NCBI GenBank assembly: GCA_021161425.1
Contig: JAGHAQ010000120.1
Location: 1-36,446 of the forward strand
DNA length: 36,446 nt
Origin: Candidatus Tharpella sp.
Lineage (GTDB): Bacteria > Desulfobacterota > Anaeroferrophillalia > Anaeroferrophillales > Tharpellaceae
Direction: 5' to 3'
In this document: piece after piece, positions 29,009-36,446 of the stretch
How positions within the stretch are numbered: position 1 is the first letter of the stretch
How the letters are laid out: every line of letters starts with the position of its first letter
The notes under the pieces: generated by a model
Database searches by the model: none
What the model saw: the letters and a program-made list of their open reading frames with translations, nothing else
What the model was told of the DNA's origin: nothing
Position numbers and translations under genes: made by a program

Positions 29009-29201
29009 AATACAGTTGAAAATCGATAAAAACAGTCTACCATAATCAGTCTCAAATTGAATTGGCAACCAGCCTTAGCAAAACAATTGACAAAAGTCAA
29101 AAATTATATTAAGTCCTTCAAATAATTAGATTTTTATGATGGCATAATAGGGTTTTAATCGATCTCGACACTAACACCATCGTAATAAGACACAAAGCAA
29201 A

Positions 29202-29216
29202 TGGCACAATAAATGC
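29202..29216 (+). promoter_or_regulatory. Sigma-54 -24/-12 promoter element
   Basis: TGGCACAATAAATGC: TGGCAC-N5-aTGC with the diagnostic GG-N10-GC spacing, upstream of the plus-strand operon. Confidence 0.65.
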
Positions 29217-29333
29217 TTTAAATAAGCAACGGTGCTTACGCCCTTTAGGAGTGTGCAACTTACAAAAGGCGGGGTCTTTACGGGCCGTCAAAATTAAAGA
29301 TTTTCAAGCCTGCAACTATGGCATTATTTAAAA

Positions 29334-30482
29334 TTGACTAAAAAACCAGGTTTTTTATCCAAATTCAAAAACGCCTTTACCCGCCACAAGGGTAAAATGG
29401 TCGAGATTCCTGAAGAGGTTATAAGTTCGCTTGAAGAACAACTCAGGCAAACTCCTAACAATTTTCGACTGCGCCTGAAACTGGCCGACAACTACCTGTC
29501 TTACGGTGAACGGGAACAGGCCCTGGAAGAGTATTGCAAAAGTGCACGCCTATATCTGGAACATGATTTTACGCCACTAGCTGTCGCCACCTACAAAAAA
29601 ATTCTCAATGAAGAACCGCAACACCTTGAAGCCAACCTCGAACTGGGCCGCATTTACCGACAAAAGAAGTTTTACGCCGATGCAACATCTTATTTCCGCG
29701 TGGCCTTTGACAATTATAGAGAAAATGGTTTAAACGACAGCGCTCTGCAAACACTGGAGACTATCATTGAGATCGCCCCGGACAAGGAGCCCTTCAGACT
29801 GTTGCTACAGGAGCTTTTTCCGGATCACCGGGAGAGCGAAAAGAGTATCTATTCAGATATTATCGTCGCCCACGCACAAACCCCACCCGAACCCCAGCCA
29901 CACCCGGAGAACAGTGATGACGCGGGCCTTTTCTTCGATCTAGGAGCTGAACTTGGAGATGAGATTACAAAGATTGATGATTTTTCCATAACCGAAACCG
30001 ATACCGACGAAGCTGAGGGAAACCCTCAGGAACACGGCGTTGAGGAGATTTTTCAAACCCTGAAATCAACCCTTCATGAAGATAAAGACGGCACTGACTC
30101 TGACAAATTCCATTACAATCTGGCTTTATCTTACAACGAGTTAAAAATGCCGGAACAAGCTTTGCTGGAAAGTGAAGAAGCCCTGAAATCAACCAATTTC
30201 CGCCTCCCGGCCCTACTTTTACGCAGCCGCATTTTTTTAAGTCAGGGGTCACCTTCGACAGCTTTGTCCCAAATCCAGCAAGGTCTACTGGAAAAGGGGC
30301 TGTCCCGACAGGATTTTTCAACCTTCAAATTGCAACTCGGCCTGATACTCAAAGAGATGGGCCATTATCCCCAGGCTCTTGAAGCTTTTCGTGAAGTCTA
30401 CTCACTCGACCCCGATAACAAGAAACTGGCCGATGAAATTTCTTCACTCGAAAATTCCACCAACCAGACAAAGTCCACCTAA
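29334..30482 (+). CDS. TPR protein, 382 aa
   Basis: TPR motifs (LRLKLADNYLSYGEREQALEEYCKSARLYLEHDFTPLAVATYKKIL...; LGLILKEMGHYPQALEAFREVYSLDPDNKKLA). Start codon TTG, uncertain. Confidence 0.85.
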   Translation: MTKKPGFLSKFKNAFTRHKGKMVEIPEEVISSLEEQLRQTPNNFRLRLKLADNYLSYGEREQALEEYCKSARLYLEHDFTPLAVATYKKILNEEPQHLEANLELGRIYRQKKFYADATSYFRVAFDNYRENGLNDSALQTLETIIEIAPDKEPFRLLLQELFPDHRESEKSIYSDIIVAHAQTPPEPQPHPENSDDAGLFFDLGAELGDEITKIDDFSITETDTDEAEGNPQEHGVEEIFQTLKSTLHEDKDGTDSDKFHYNLALSYNELKMPEQALLESEEALKSTNFRLPALLLRSRIFLSQGSPSTALSQIQQGLLEKGLSRQDFSTFKLQLGLILKEMGHYPQALEAFREVYSLDPDNKKLADEISSLENSTNQTKST

Positions 30483-30561
30483 TCTTTTCTATATCTATAT
30501 CGAAGAAACATAATTCTTGACCATCTTAAGTTAAAATCAATTAGGTAAGCGAAGAATTACA

Positions 30562-31509
30562 ATGGCCATTTTCAATTACAAAAAGAGAGAGATCAGTGCC
30601 AAGATTGTCTATTACGGCCCGGCCCTTTGCGGAAAAACAACTAATGTTCAGCATATTCACCAGAAGTTAAATCCGCGACAGAGAGGCGAACTGGTCTCTT
30701 TGGCAACCGATGCCGACCGCACCCTCTTTTTTGATTTTCTGCCGATTGAACTGGAAAATGTGGGCGGTTTTAAAACCCGTTTCCAGATCTACACGGTTCC
30801 AGGGCAAGTCTACTACAACTCCACCCGCAAAGCGGTCTTGACCGGGGTCGACGGCGTCATTTTTGTGGCCGATTCCCAAATTTCCATGGAACAGGAGAAC
30901 CTCGAAAGCTTAAACAACTTGATAGAAAACCTCAAATACTACAATCGCGATGTCAACCAAATCCCCCTGATTCTGCAATACAACAGGCGTGATCTTGACA
31001 ATATTATGACCATGGAGGAACTCGACAAGCTCCTCAACCATCATCAGCTCCCCAGTTTTGCCGCTTCCGCAGCTACTGGAAACGGTGTCCTACAACCCCT
31101 GACAGCCTGCTGCAAACAGGTATTGCAGGATTTAAAACGCAAAAGCTTACAAACTGAACAGATCGCATCAAACAAACCGGGACCAAGCACATCTCCAGCC
31201 GCCCCCCCAGCTGGCAATAAATCCACAGAACCCGGCACCCAACCACAAAACCTCATCGAAAATAACGCCCTCACCACCGGCAACCACCCCCCGTTTGCCG
31301 TCCCCCAGACCGATCAGCCACCAACCGAGATGCACTCGGCAACCGGCAAACCATTTAAACCTGAAATCGCACAGGTAGGTAAAGCCAGACTCATCAACCC
31401 GCACACCATAACTCTACCTCTGCGCTTATCAACTGACGCCGACCAACGTAACCTGATCAGCGTCGATATCACTTTCAGCATTAACGATTTTTGTCGAGCG
31501 GATCCTTAG
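30562..31509 (+). CDS. MglA-like small GTPase with ~120-aa C-terminal extension
   Basis: AKIVYYGPALCGKTTNVQHIHQKL (P-loop), DRTLFFDFLPIEL, QIYTVPGQVYYNSTRKAVLTGVDGVIFVADSQ, YNRRDLDNI; Pro/Thr/Asn-rich tail then a short C-terminal domain. Confidence 0.9.
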   Translation: MAIFNYKKREISAKIVYYGPALCGKTTNVQHIHQKLNPRQRGELVSLATDADRTLFFDFLPIELENVGGFKTRFQIYTVPGQVYYNSTRKAVLTGVDGVIFVADSQISMEQENLESLNNLIENLKYYNRDVNQIPLILQYNRRDLDNIMTMEELDKLLNHHQLPSFAASAATGNGVLQPLTACCKQVLQDLKRKSLQTEQIASNKPGPSTSPAAPPAGNKSTEPGTQPQNLIENNALTTGNHPPFAVPQTDQPPTEMHSATGKPFKPEIAQVGKARLINPHTITLPLRLSTDADQRNLISVDITFSINDFCRADP

Positions 31510-31513
31510 AACG

Positions 31514-33382
31514 ATGCCGAAAGAAACACAAAAAAACCGCCTCAGTGCAAAAACCAGAAAACAGTTTCTTCTGGCCTTACTGTTGTTGGTTATTCTATGG
31601 CCGGCAACCAGCTGGGGAAGCGATCCATCGGGAGCCGCTTGGCAAAAAGTTATCCAATCACCCAGAACCTCGGTTCAGTTTTTAGAGCCGTCGCTAAACC
31701 ATTTCATCCAAAAACAACGACAGAGCCATATCCGCAATGCCACAATGTACTCCCTTGCCCTCCTTGAAATGGCCGCCCGAACAGACTTGAAAGATGAGGT
31801 TAAGACCCTGTTGACAAATGCGGCGATTACGATCTCGCCGGACTACTCATTTCCCGAAACCGCCCTGTGCAAACTCCTTTTTCAACAACACCACTACCTA
31901 AGATCCCTGCTCAGCATGGTTCGAGCCGTCAAGAAATTCCAGACCAATCCTCAGGAAAACTTTTACGCTTCAACCTTTTTCTGGTTTGCCGCCGCTTTCA
32001 CCCCTTTAGCACTGTTTTTTCTAATCACTTTTTTAATGACGATCAAATACTACCGGGCCTTTTGCGAAATGGGCCGGATCAAATTAAACCGCCAGGGGAA
32101 TTTCACCTTGCTAGCGGTCACGGCGGCAGCCTCCGTTATTATAATCCTAGTTCCGGCCCCCTTGCCCGGCCTACTCCTGCTGGCAATCGGGATCTCCCTA
32201 CTGGCAACCAGGCGGGATGCAATCACTTCAGCCCTGCTGCTCTCAACCCTTCTCATCGTGCCTCTGGCCTACGAAAAAGGCATGGCCTCACTACTGGCAC
32301 TCGACTCATCATTTTTCAAAGCAGCTCGGCATAACACGTCCGGTCTTTACAGTGAAACTGATGGAGTCGCCTTAAGACAGCCGGCCACCAACCAAAGCCA
32401 ACTGGCATTGCAGCTTTTTTCTCAAGCCGAGTCCGCCCGCCTCCGGGGAGAATACGCCAAAGCCAAAATTTTTCTGGAGAAAATAATCTCCGACAAGATT
32501 GAACTGGGCGCCGTTTACAACAACCTTGCCAACCTCTATCTTCTACAGGACAAGCCCGAAAAAACCGAAGCCCTATATCTTCAGGCCGGCAAACTTGAAA
32601 AAACCTCTGGAGCCCCATACTACAACCTCAGCCAAACCTATATCCGCCAATCTTTTGCTCTTGAGAAGAGTTCACAAGCCTTAGAGCGAGCCTTCAAGCT
32701 GGACCCGGCCTTAAGGCAATCTCTTGACAACAACAAAGAGCTCACCATACAGGGCAACACTAAACTGATATTCATGTCCTTACCTAAAAAATTTTACCGG
32801 CGCTATGCCGACTCTCAGCCCGGAAAAGATGTTTTTCTGCCGGAATTTCTCAGCCGCATTCTCTTTCCCGGAGCCGGCAACGGCAGCTATTTCACTATGG
32901 TTCTATTATCTCTGGGCGGCCTTTCCTACTTAGCAAAGCGGGCTCCGACAAACAGGAGAATCTGCATTAATTGTGGCCGACTGTTTCATCCGGCCCGAAA
33001 ACAGAGGGAAAAGAGCTGCCCCTCCTGTCGTTTCAGCAAACAGCCTGAGTTATCCGCTTTAGTGGATAACGCGACGAACGAAACCGGCCGGATGAGGAAT
33101 CGATCGTCAACCCTGATACTGACCGTAGCCGGTGCCCTTTTGCCTGGTTTTTACCCATTCATGACCGGTAACATTTTTATCGCCATGAGCCTATCACTCC
33201 CGATTCTACTCTGGCTCTACAATCTCCTCATCTGCCAAACCGGTATTATGGATCTTTTCCCACCTTCAACCGCATGGCTGAACTTTGTCTTTCCGGTCAT
33301 CTTCTGGAGTATTAATCTTGTTGCACTGGTTCTGACGCGCTACCGGCACCAGCGCCGGAATTTATCCAGGAGCAACTCATGA
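31514..33382 (+). CDS. TPR-containing multi-TM membrane protein with zinc-ribbon CxxC...CxxC
   Basis: Signal/TM at N-terminus, several TMs, TPR stretch (ALQLFSQAESARLRGEYAKAKIFLEKIISDKIELGAVYNNLANLYLLQDKPEKTEALYLQAG), CINCGRLFHPARKQREKSCPSC, further C-terminal TMs. Confidence 0.85.
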   Translation: MPKETQKNRLSAKTRKQFLLALLLLVILWPATSWGSDPSGAAWQKVIQSPRTSVQFLEPSLNHFIQKQRQSHIRNATMYSLALLEMAARTDLKDEVKTLLTNAAITISPDYSFPETALCKLLFQQHHYLRSLLSMVRAVKKFQTNPQENFYASTFFWFAAAFTPLALFFLITFLMTIKYYRAFCEMGRIKLNRQGNFTLLAVTAAASVIIILVPAPLPGLLLLAIGISLLATRRDAITSALLLSTLLIVPLAYEKGMASLLALDSSFFKAARHNTSGLYSETDGVALRQPATNQSQLALQLFSQAESARLRGEYAKAKIFLEKIISDKIELGAVYNNLANLYLLQDKPEKTEALYLQAGKLEKTSGAPYYNLSQTYIRQSFALEKSSQALERAFKLDPALRQSLDNNKELTIQGNTKLIFMSLPKKFYRRYADSQPGKDVFLPEFLSRILFPGAGNGSYFTMVLLSLGGLSYLAKRAPTNRRICINCGRLFHPARKQREKSCPSCRFSKQPELSALVDNATNETGRMRNRSSTLILTVAGALLPGFYPFMTGNIFIAMSLSLPILLWLYNLLICQTGIMDLFPPSTAWLNFVFPVIFWSINLVALVLTRYRHQRRNLSRSNS

Positions 33383-34392
33383 AAACTTCCCAGCCAGCCA
33401 AAGGCTTGAATGCCGACCTCGAAAACTTTGAACTGACCGACATCATGCAGCTCATCACCCAACAGGTAAAATGTGGTATTTTAAGTGTAGAGGGCGATGA
33501 CGGCAGATGTTCATGGTCATTTATGGATGGCAGCCTGATCGATTTCAATTGCCACTTTCCCGGCCAAGCCCTTGACCTGGAAACTATCCTGATCAAAGGT
33601 GGTTATATTGGTAAAAGTCATCTCCACTCTTTACTGGGAGAAGGCACCTTAAGCCCCGCCCACAACCTGGAAAAAACACTCATAAAGAACGGTATTATCA
33701 GCCGGGAAGAGCTTGAAAAAACAAACCTGCGCCGCCTGGTAGAGTCATTCATTATCACTTTGCAATGGACCAAAGGTCGATATAAATTTATCCCCACCAG
33801 CGAAGTCAAAAGCAAACCCTTCTTTCCACCTCAAGACACCAATTTCATCATCCTTGAAGCCCTGCGCCAGATAGATGAAATGACGGTCATGAAAAAACGA
33901 CTATTGCCATTGGAAAAGGTTTATGAAACTACGCTGGCTTTAAGCAGCGATGAATCTTCAACAAAGGATGATTCACTATTTCAGGAAGGACTGGAAAATC
34001 AATTCGACAAGGATGAGCTCGGCGTCTACAAGCTTATTGATAGCAAACATTCTCTGGCCGATATTCTCAACATCAGCATAATTGGCCAGTTTCACACCTG
34101 CCGCATCATGCTGGACTTCCTTGATCGGGGTATTATAGCCCCTCTGACTTCAGGTTCAGCCAAGCCCTACCGCAGCAAATCTTCCGAGAGTAACAGGAAC
34201 TTTACGGGAATCGCCCTACTACTTTTAAGCGGGGCACTGATGCTCACGGTCTTCATTTCAGGCTGGCACCATAAAAAACCTGAAAAGAAGAAAGGCCCGA
34301 CTTTTTTTACTGCAATCATAGACAACTTGCGGGCCGACCAGCAACAGGTCCGGGAACAAGCTCGAAAGTTGCTGCTTCAACAAAAACCATAG
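33379..34392 (+). CDS. DUF4388 (PATAN-like) protein with C-terminal TM
   Basis: ADLENFELTDIMQLITQQVKCGILSVEGDDGRCSWSFMDGSLIDFNCHFPG is DUF4388-like; C-terminal TM GIALLLLSGALMLTVFISGW. ATGA overlap with the preceding gene. Confidence 0.82.
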   Translation: MKTSQPAKGLNADLENFELTDIMQLITQQVKCGILSVEGDDGRCSWSFMDGSLIDFNCHFPGQALDLETILIKGGYIGKSHLHSLLGEGTLSPAHNLEKTLIKNGIISREELEKTNLRRLVESFIITLQWTKGRYKFIPTSEVKSKPFFPPQDTNFIILEALRQIDEMTVMKKRLLPLEKVYETTLALSSDESSTKDDSLFQEGLENQFDKDELGVYKLIDSKHSLADILNISIIGQFHTCRIMLDFLDRGIIAPLTSGSAKPYRSKSSESNRNFTGIALLLLSGALMLTVFISGWHHKKPEKKKGPTFFTAIIDNLRADQQQVREQARKLLLQQKP

Positions 34393-34414
34393 ACTTAATA
34401 AGGAGGTCGAAACG

Positions 34415-35410
34415 ATGGCTGTAGAGTATCAAAAACTGGGCTTTGTCAACACCAAAGAGATGTTCGCCAAAGCTTTTGCCGGCGGCTATGCCGTACCGGC
34501 TTATAATTTTAATAACATGGAGCAACTGCAAGCAATTATCAACGGCTGTGGACAGTCCAACTCACCGGTCATCATTCAGGTTTCAAGCGGAGCCCGAAAA
34601 TATGCTGATCAGACCCTGTTGCGCTACCTCGCCGAAGGGGCCGTCGCCATGGCCCGTAAAGCTGGATATCAAAATCCGATTGCCCTTCATCTCGACCATG
34701 GTGATTCGTTGGAACTCTGTATTTCATGCATTGAAAGCGGTTTTTCTTCAGTCATGATCGACGGTTCCCACCTACCCTATGAAGAAAACGTTGCCCTGAC
34801 TGCCAAAGTCGTCGAATTCGCCCATAGTTTCGAGGTCTCGGTTGAGGGAGAACTCGGGGTTTTGGCCGGGATTGAAGATGATGTGGTGGCCGCCAAATCG
34901 ATTTACACCAACCCTGAACAGGTCGAAGATTTTGTCCGCCGAACCGGAGTCGATTCTCTCGCCATCTCAATCGGCACCTCACATGGGGCTTATAAGTTTA
35001 AACCCTCGCAATGCAGTTGTAATGAGCAAGGAATTCTGGTACCGCCACCTCTACGGTTCGATATTCTTACAGAGATTGAACGCCGGATTCCCGGTTTTGC
35101 CATTGTTTTGCATGGTTCCAGCTCGGTCCTGCCCAAATATGTTGAGACCATTAACCGGCACGGCGGTAAACTTGAAGCCGCGGTCGGCATTCCCGCCGAG
35201 CAACTCAGACAGGCTGCAAAGTCAGCGGTCTGCAAAATCAACATCGATTCAGACGGCCGCCTGGTAATGACCGCCATGATTCGCAAAGTGTTTTCTGAAC
35301 AACCACAGGAGTTCGACCCCCGCAAATATCTGGGACCAGCCCGGAATGAATTAACGAAAATGATTATTGAGAAAAATGAAAGTGTCCTAGGCAGTGCCGG
35401 ACGAGGGTAG
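34415..35410 (+). CDS. fba: Class II fructose-bisphosphate aldolase
   Basis: FAGGYAVPAYNFNNMEQLQAI, IALHLDHGDSLELC, SVMIDGSHLPYEENV, VEGELGVLAGIEDD, AISIGTSHGAYKF, VLHGSSS, KINIDSD; strong SD AAGGAGG. Confidence 0.94.
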   Translation: MAVEYQKLGFVNTKEMFAKAFAGGYAVPAYNFNNMEQLQAIINGCGQSNSPVIIQVSSGARKYADQTLLRYLAEGAVAMARKAGYQNPIALHLDHGDSLELCISCIESGFSSVMIDGSHLPYEENVALTAKVVEFAHSFEVSVEGELGVLAGIEDDVVAAKSIYTNPEQVEDFVRRTGVDSLAISIGTSHGAYKFKPSQCSCNEQGILVPPPLRFDILTEIERRIPGFAIVLHGSSSVLPKYVETINRHGGKLEAAVGIPAEQLRQAAKSAVCKINIDSDGRLVMTAMIRKVFSEQPQEFDPRKYLGPARNELTKMIIEKNESVLGSAGRG

Positions 35411-35429
35411 ATTAGTGGTCAACTTGAAA

Positions 35430-35446
35430 CGGGTTTAAAAAACCCG
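35430..35446. terminator. Possible terminator hairpin between convergent fba and ubiD-like genes
   Basis: CGGGTTT-AAA-AAACCCG perfect 7-bp stem; no immediate T-run. Confidence 0.4.
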
Positions 35447-35472
35447 AGGCTACAACTTTTTCGCCACCACAC

Positions 35473-36446
35473 TTATATCAAACCATTTAAAGGACCACCC
35501 TTGACGGCTAGACGTTCAATTCGGGCCCGGCTCTTAGAATCCTCAATCAACAAAGGAGCATGATGCACCTTGTGGCGGGCATCAATCAGTAAAGGGCCGC
35601 CGCAACCCCAGTGCTTATCGACAACCCGGGCTCTAACGCCGTAGATATCGAGGGCCGGATCAGAACGGGTAAAGGTGACCCAGAGAAAATTATCGAGGGT
35701 GCGGGCCGTAAATTCACTGTCATCGACGACCAGCAGCAGAGGCAAGCCCTCTTCCTGATGGTTTTGAGACAAGCCACGCAACAATCTTTCAATTGCCGTC
35801 CGCGTCTGGGCTCGGCTCTCCTCACGACAGCTCGGGCCCTTGATCGCGACGATACCGGGCAGAACCAAACGGGGCTCGGAAAAACCGTCAGCCAGACGCC
35901 AATCCGAAGGCCATTCTTCGATTAAATCCCGCACCTTATCTCCGACTGCCGCAATCACCACTTTCGACCCTTGGTTGAGACCGGATCCCGAATAATCAAG
36001 TGTATCGATCGTGGTTCGGGTCTGGAAATGAAGATCTCGACGCCAGTCAACCCTTTCGAGTAGATGCCTGAAAAAGGCCGGCAGATCATTAAGATCGAGC
36101 TGCGGGTTGTCCTCTTTAGCAGCAATTAACAGATATTTAGCTAAAGAGAGCTGACCCTGGCCTAAAATAGCATTGGCTTGGGTCAGAAGTTCCCGAGGCT
36201 CCCGACGCTTCTCATAAGGAAGATAACGCTCACTACCCAAGACTAAAAGCAGAGGGTGAACCCCGGCGGCATCCACTGCATGGACTCCGACAACCCCCGG
36301 TAGCACCGAAGGGATCAGACGACCGGTAAGTTCATGAATAAATTTGCCAAATACCGTATCTTCCTGAGGCGGTCGACCAACCGAGATAAAAGGCCAGATC
36401 GCGCCGGGACGGTGGTAAACCTTTTCAACCCTGACAACCGGAAAAT
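35473..36446 (-). CDS. UbiD-family decarboxylase, 5' end outside the window
   Basis: The frame stays open to the right edge (minus strand reads VRVEKVYHRPGAIWPFISVGRPPQEDTVFGKFIHELTGRLIPSVLPGVVGVHAVDAAGVHPLLLVLG..., UbiD-like). Confidence 0.88.
   Translation of the reverse strand, partial: FPVVRVEKVYHRPGAIWPFISVGRPPQEDTVFGKFIHELTGRLIPSVLPGVVGVHAVDAAGVHPLLLVLGSERYLPYEKRREPRELLTQANAILGQGQLSLAKYLLIAAKEDNPQLDLNDLPAFFRHLLERVDWRRDLHFQTRTTIDTLDYSGSGLNQGSKVVIAAVGDKVRDLIEEWPSDWRLADGFSEPRLVLPGIVAIKGPSCREESRAQTRTAIERLLRGLSQNHQEEGLPLLLVVDDSEFTARTLDNFLWVTFTRSDPALDIYGVRARVVDKHWGCGGPLLIDARHKVHHAPLLIEDSKSRARIERLAVKGGPLNGLI

Noticed and set aside
29087-29110. TTGACA ... TATATT as a sigma-70 promoter upstream of the TPR/MglA operon
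   Set aside because: Spacer is only 12 nt, too short for a standard promoter; the sigma-54 element further downstream fits better.
31867-32334. 155-aa plus-strand ORF in an alternate frame of the TPR/zinc-ribbon gene
   Set aside because: Embedded in a longer coherent ORF; sequence looks like a frame artefact.
34842-35267. 141-aa alternate-frame ORF in the class II aldolase gene
   Set aside because: The aldolase frame has all expected active-site motifs; the alternate frame has none.

Overview
The window is dense, mostly minus-strand bacterial chromosome. Gene content looks like Desulfobacterota/deltaproteobacteria (inference only). No tRNA, rRNA, CRISPR array or intact transposase was recognised. 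From left to right it contains: (i) a TonB/ExbB/ExbD-type operon with a 1020-aa exported TPR protein; (ii) homocysteine-biosynthesis (DUF39), ybeY and phoH-like genes; (iii) a DegT aminotransferase, an MTA/SAH-nucleosidase-like protein, and an overlapping pair of a spore-photoproduct-lyase-like radical SAM protein and a ParB-like protein; (iv) nadB, a DUF6485-like small Cys-rich protein, an SpmA-SpmB-type fusion and a sirtuin; (v) YaiI/UPF0178, dodecin, a chorismate mutase-prephenate dehydrogenase fusion, EF-G, larC, a second sirtuin, tilS, CvpA, a degenerate flavoprotein-like protein and an LD-carboxypeptidase; (vi) a plus-strand module (TPR, MglA-like GTPase, TPR/zinc-ribbon membrane protein, DUF4388-like protein, class II aldolase) behind a near-consensus sigma-54 -24/-12 element; (vii) a truncated UbiD-family gene. 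The strongest candidates for undescribed biology are the TonB-box-like motif at the mature N-terminus of the TPR protein encoded next to its own TonB/ExbBD, the ParB-like/radical-SAM pair, and the sigma-54-linked MglA/DUF4388/TPR module. All family calls come from reading sequence motifs; no database search was run.
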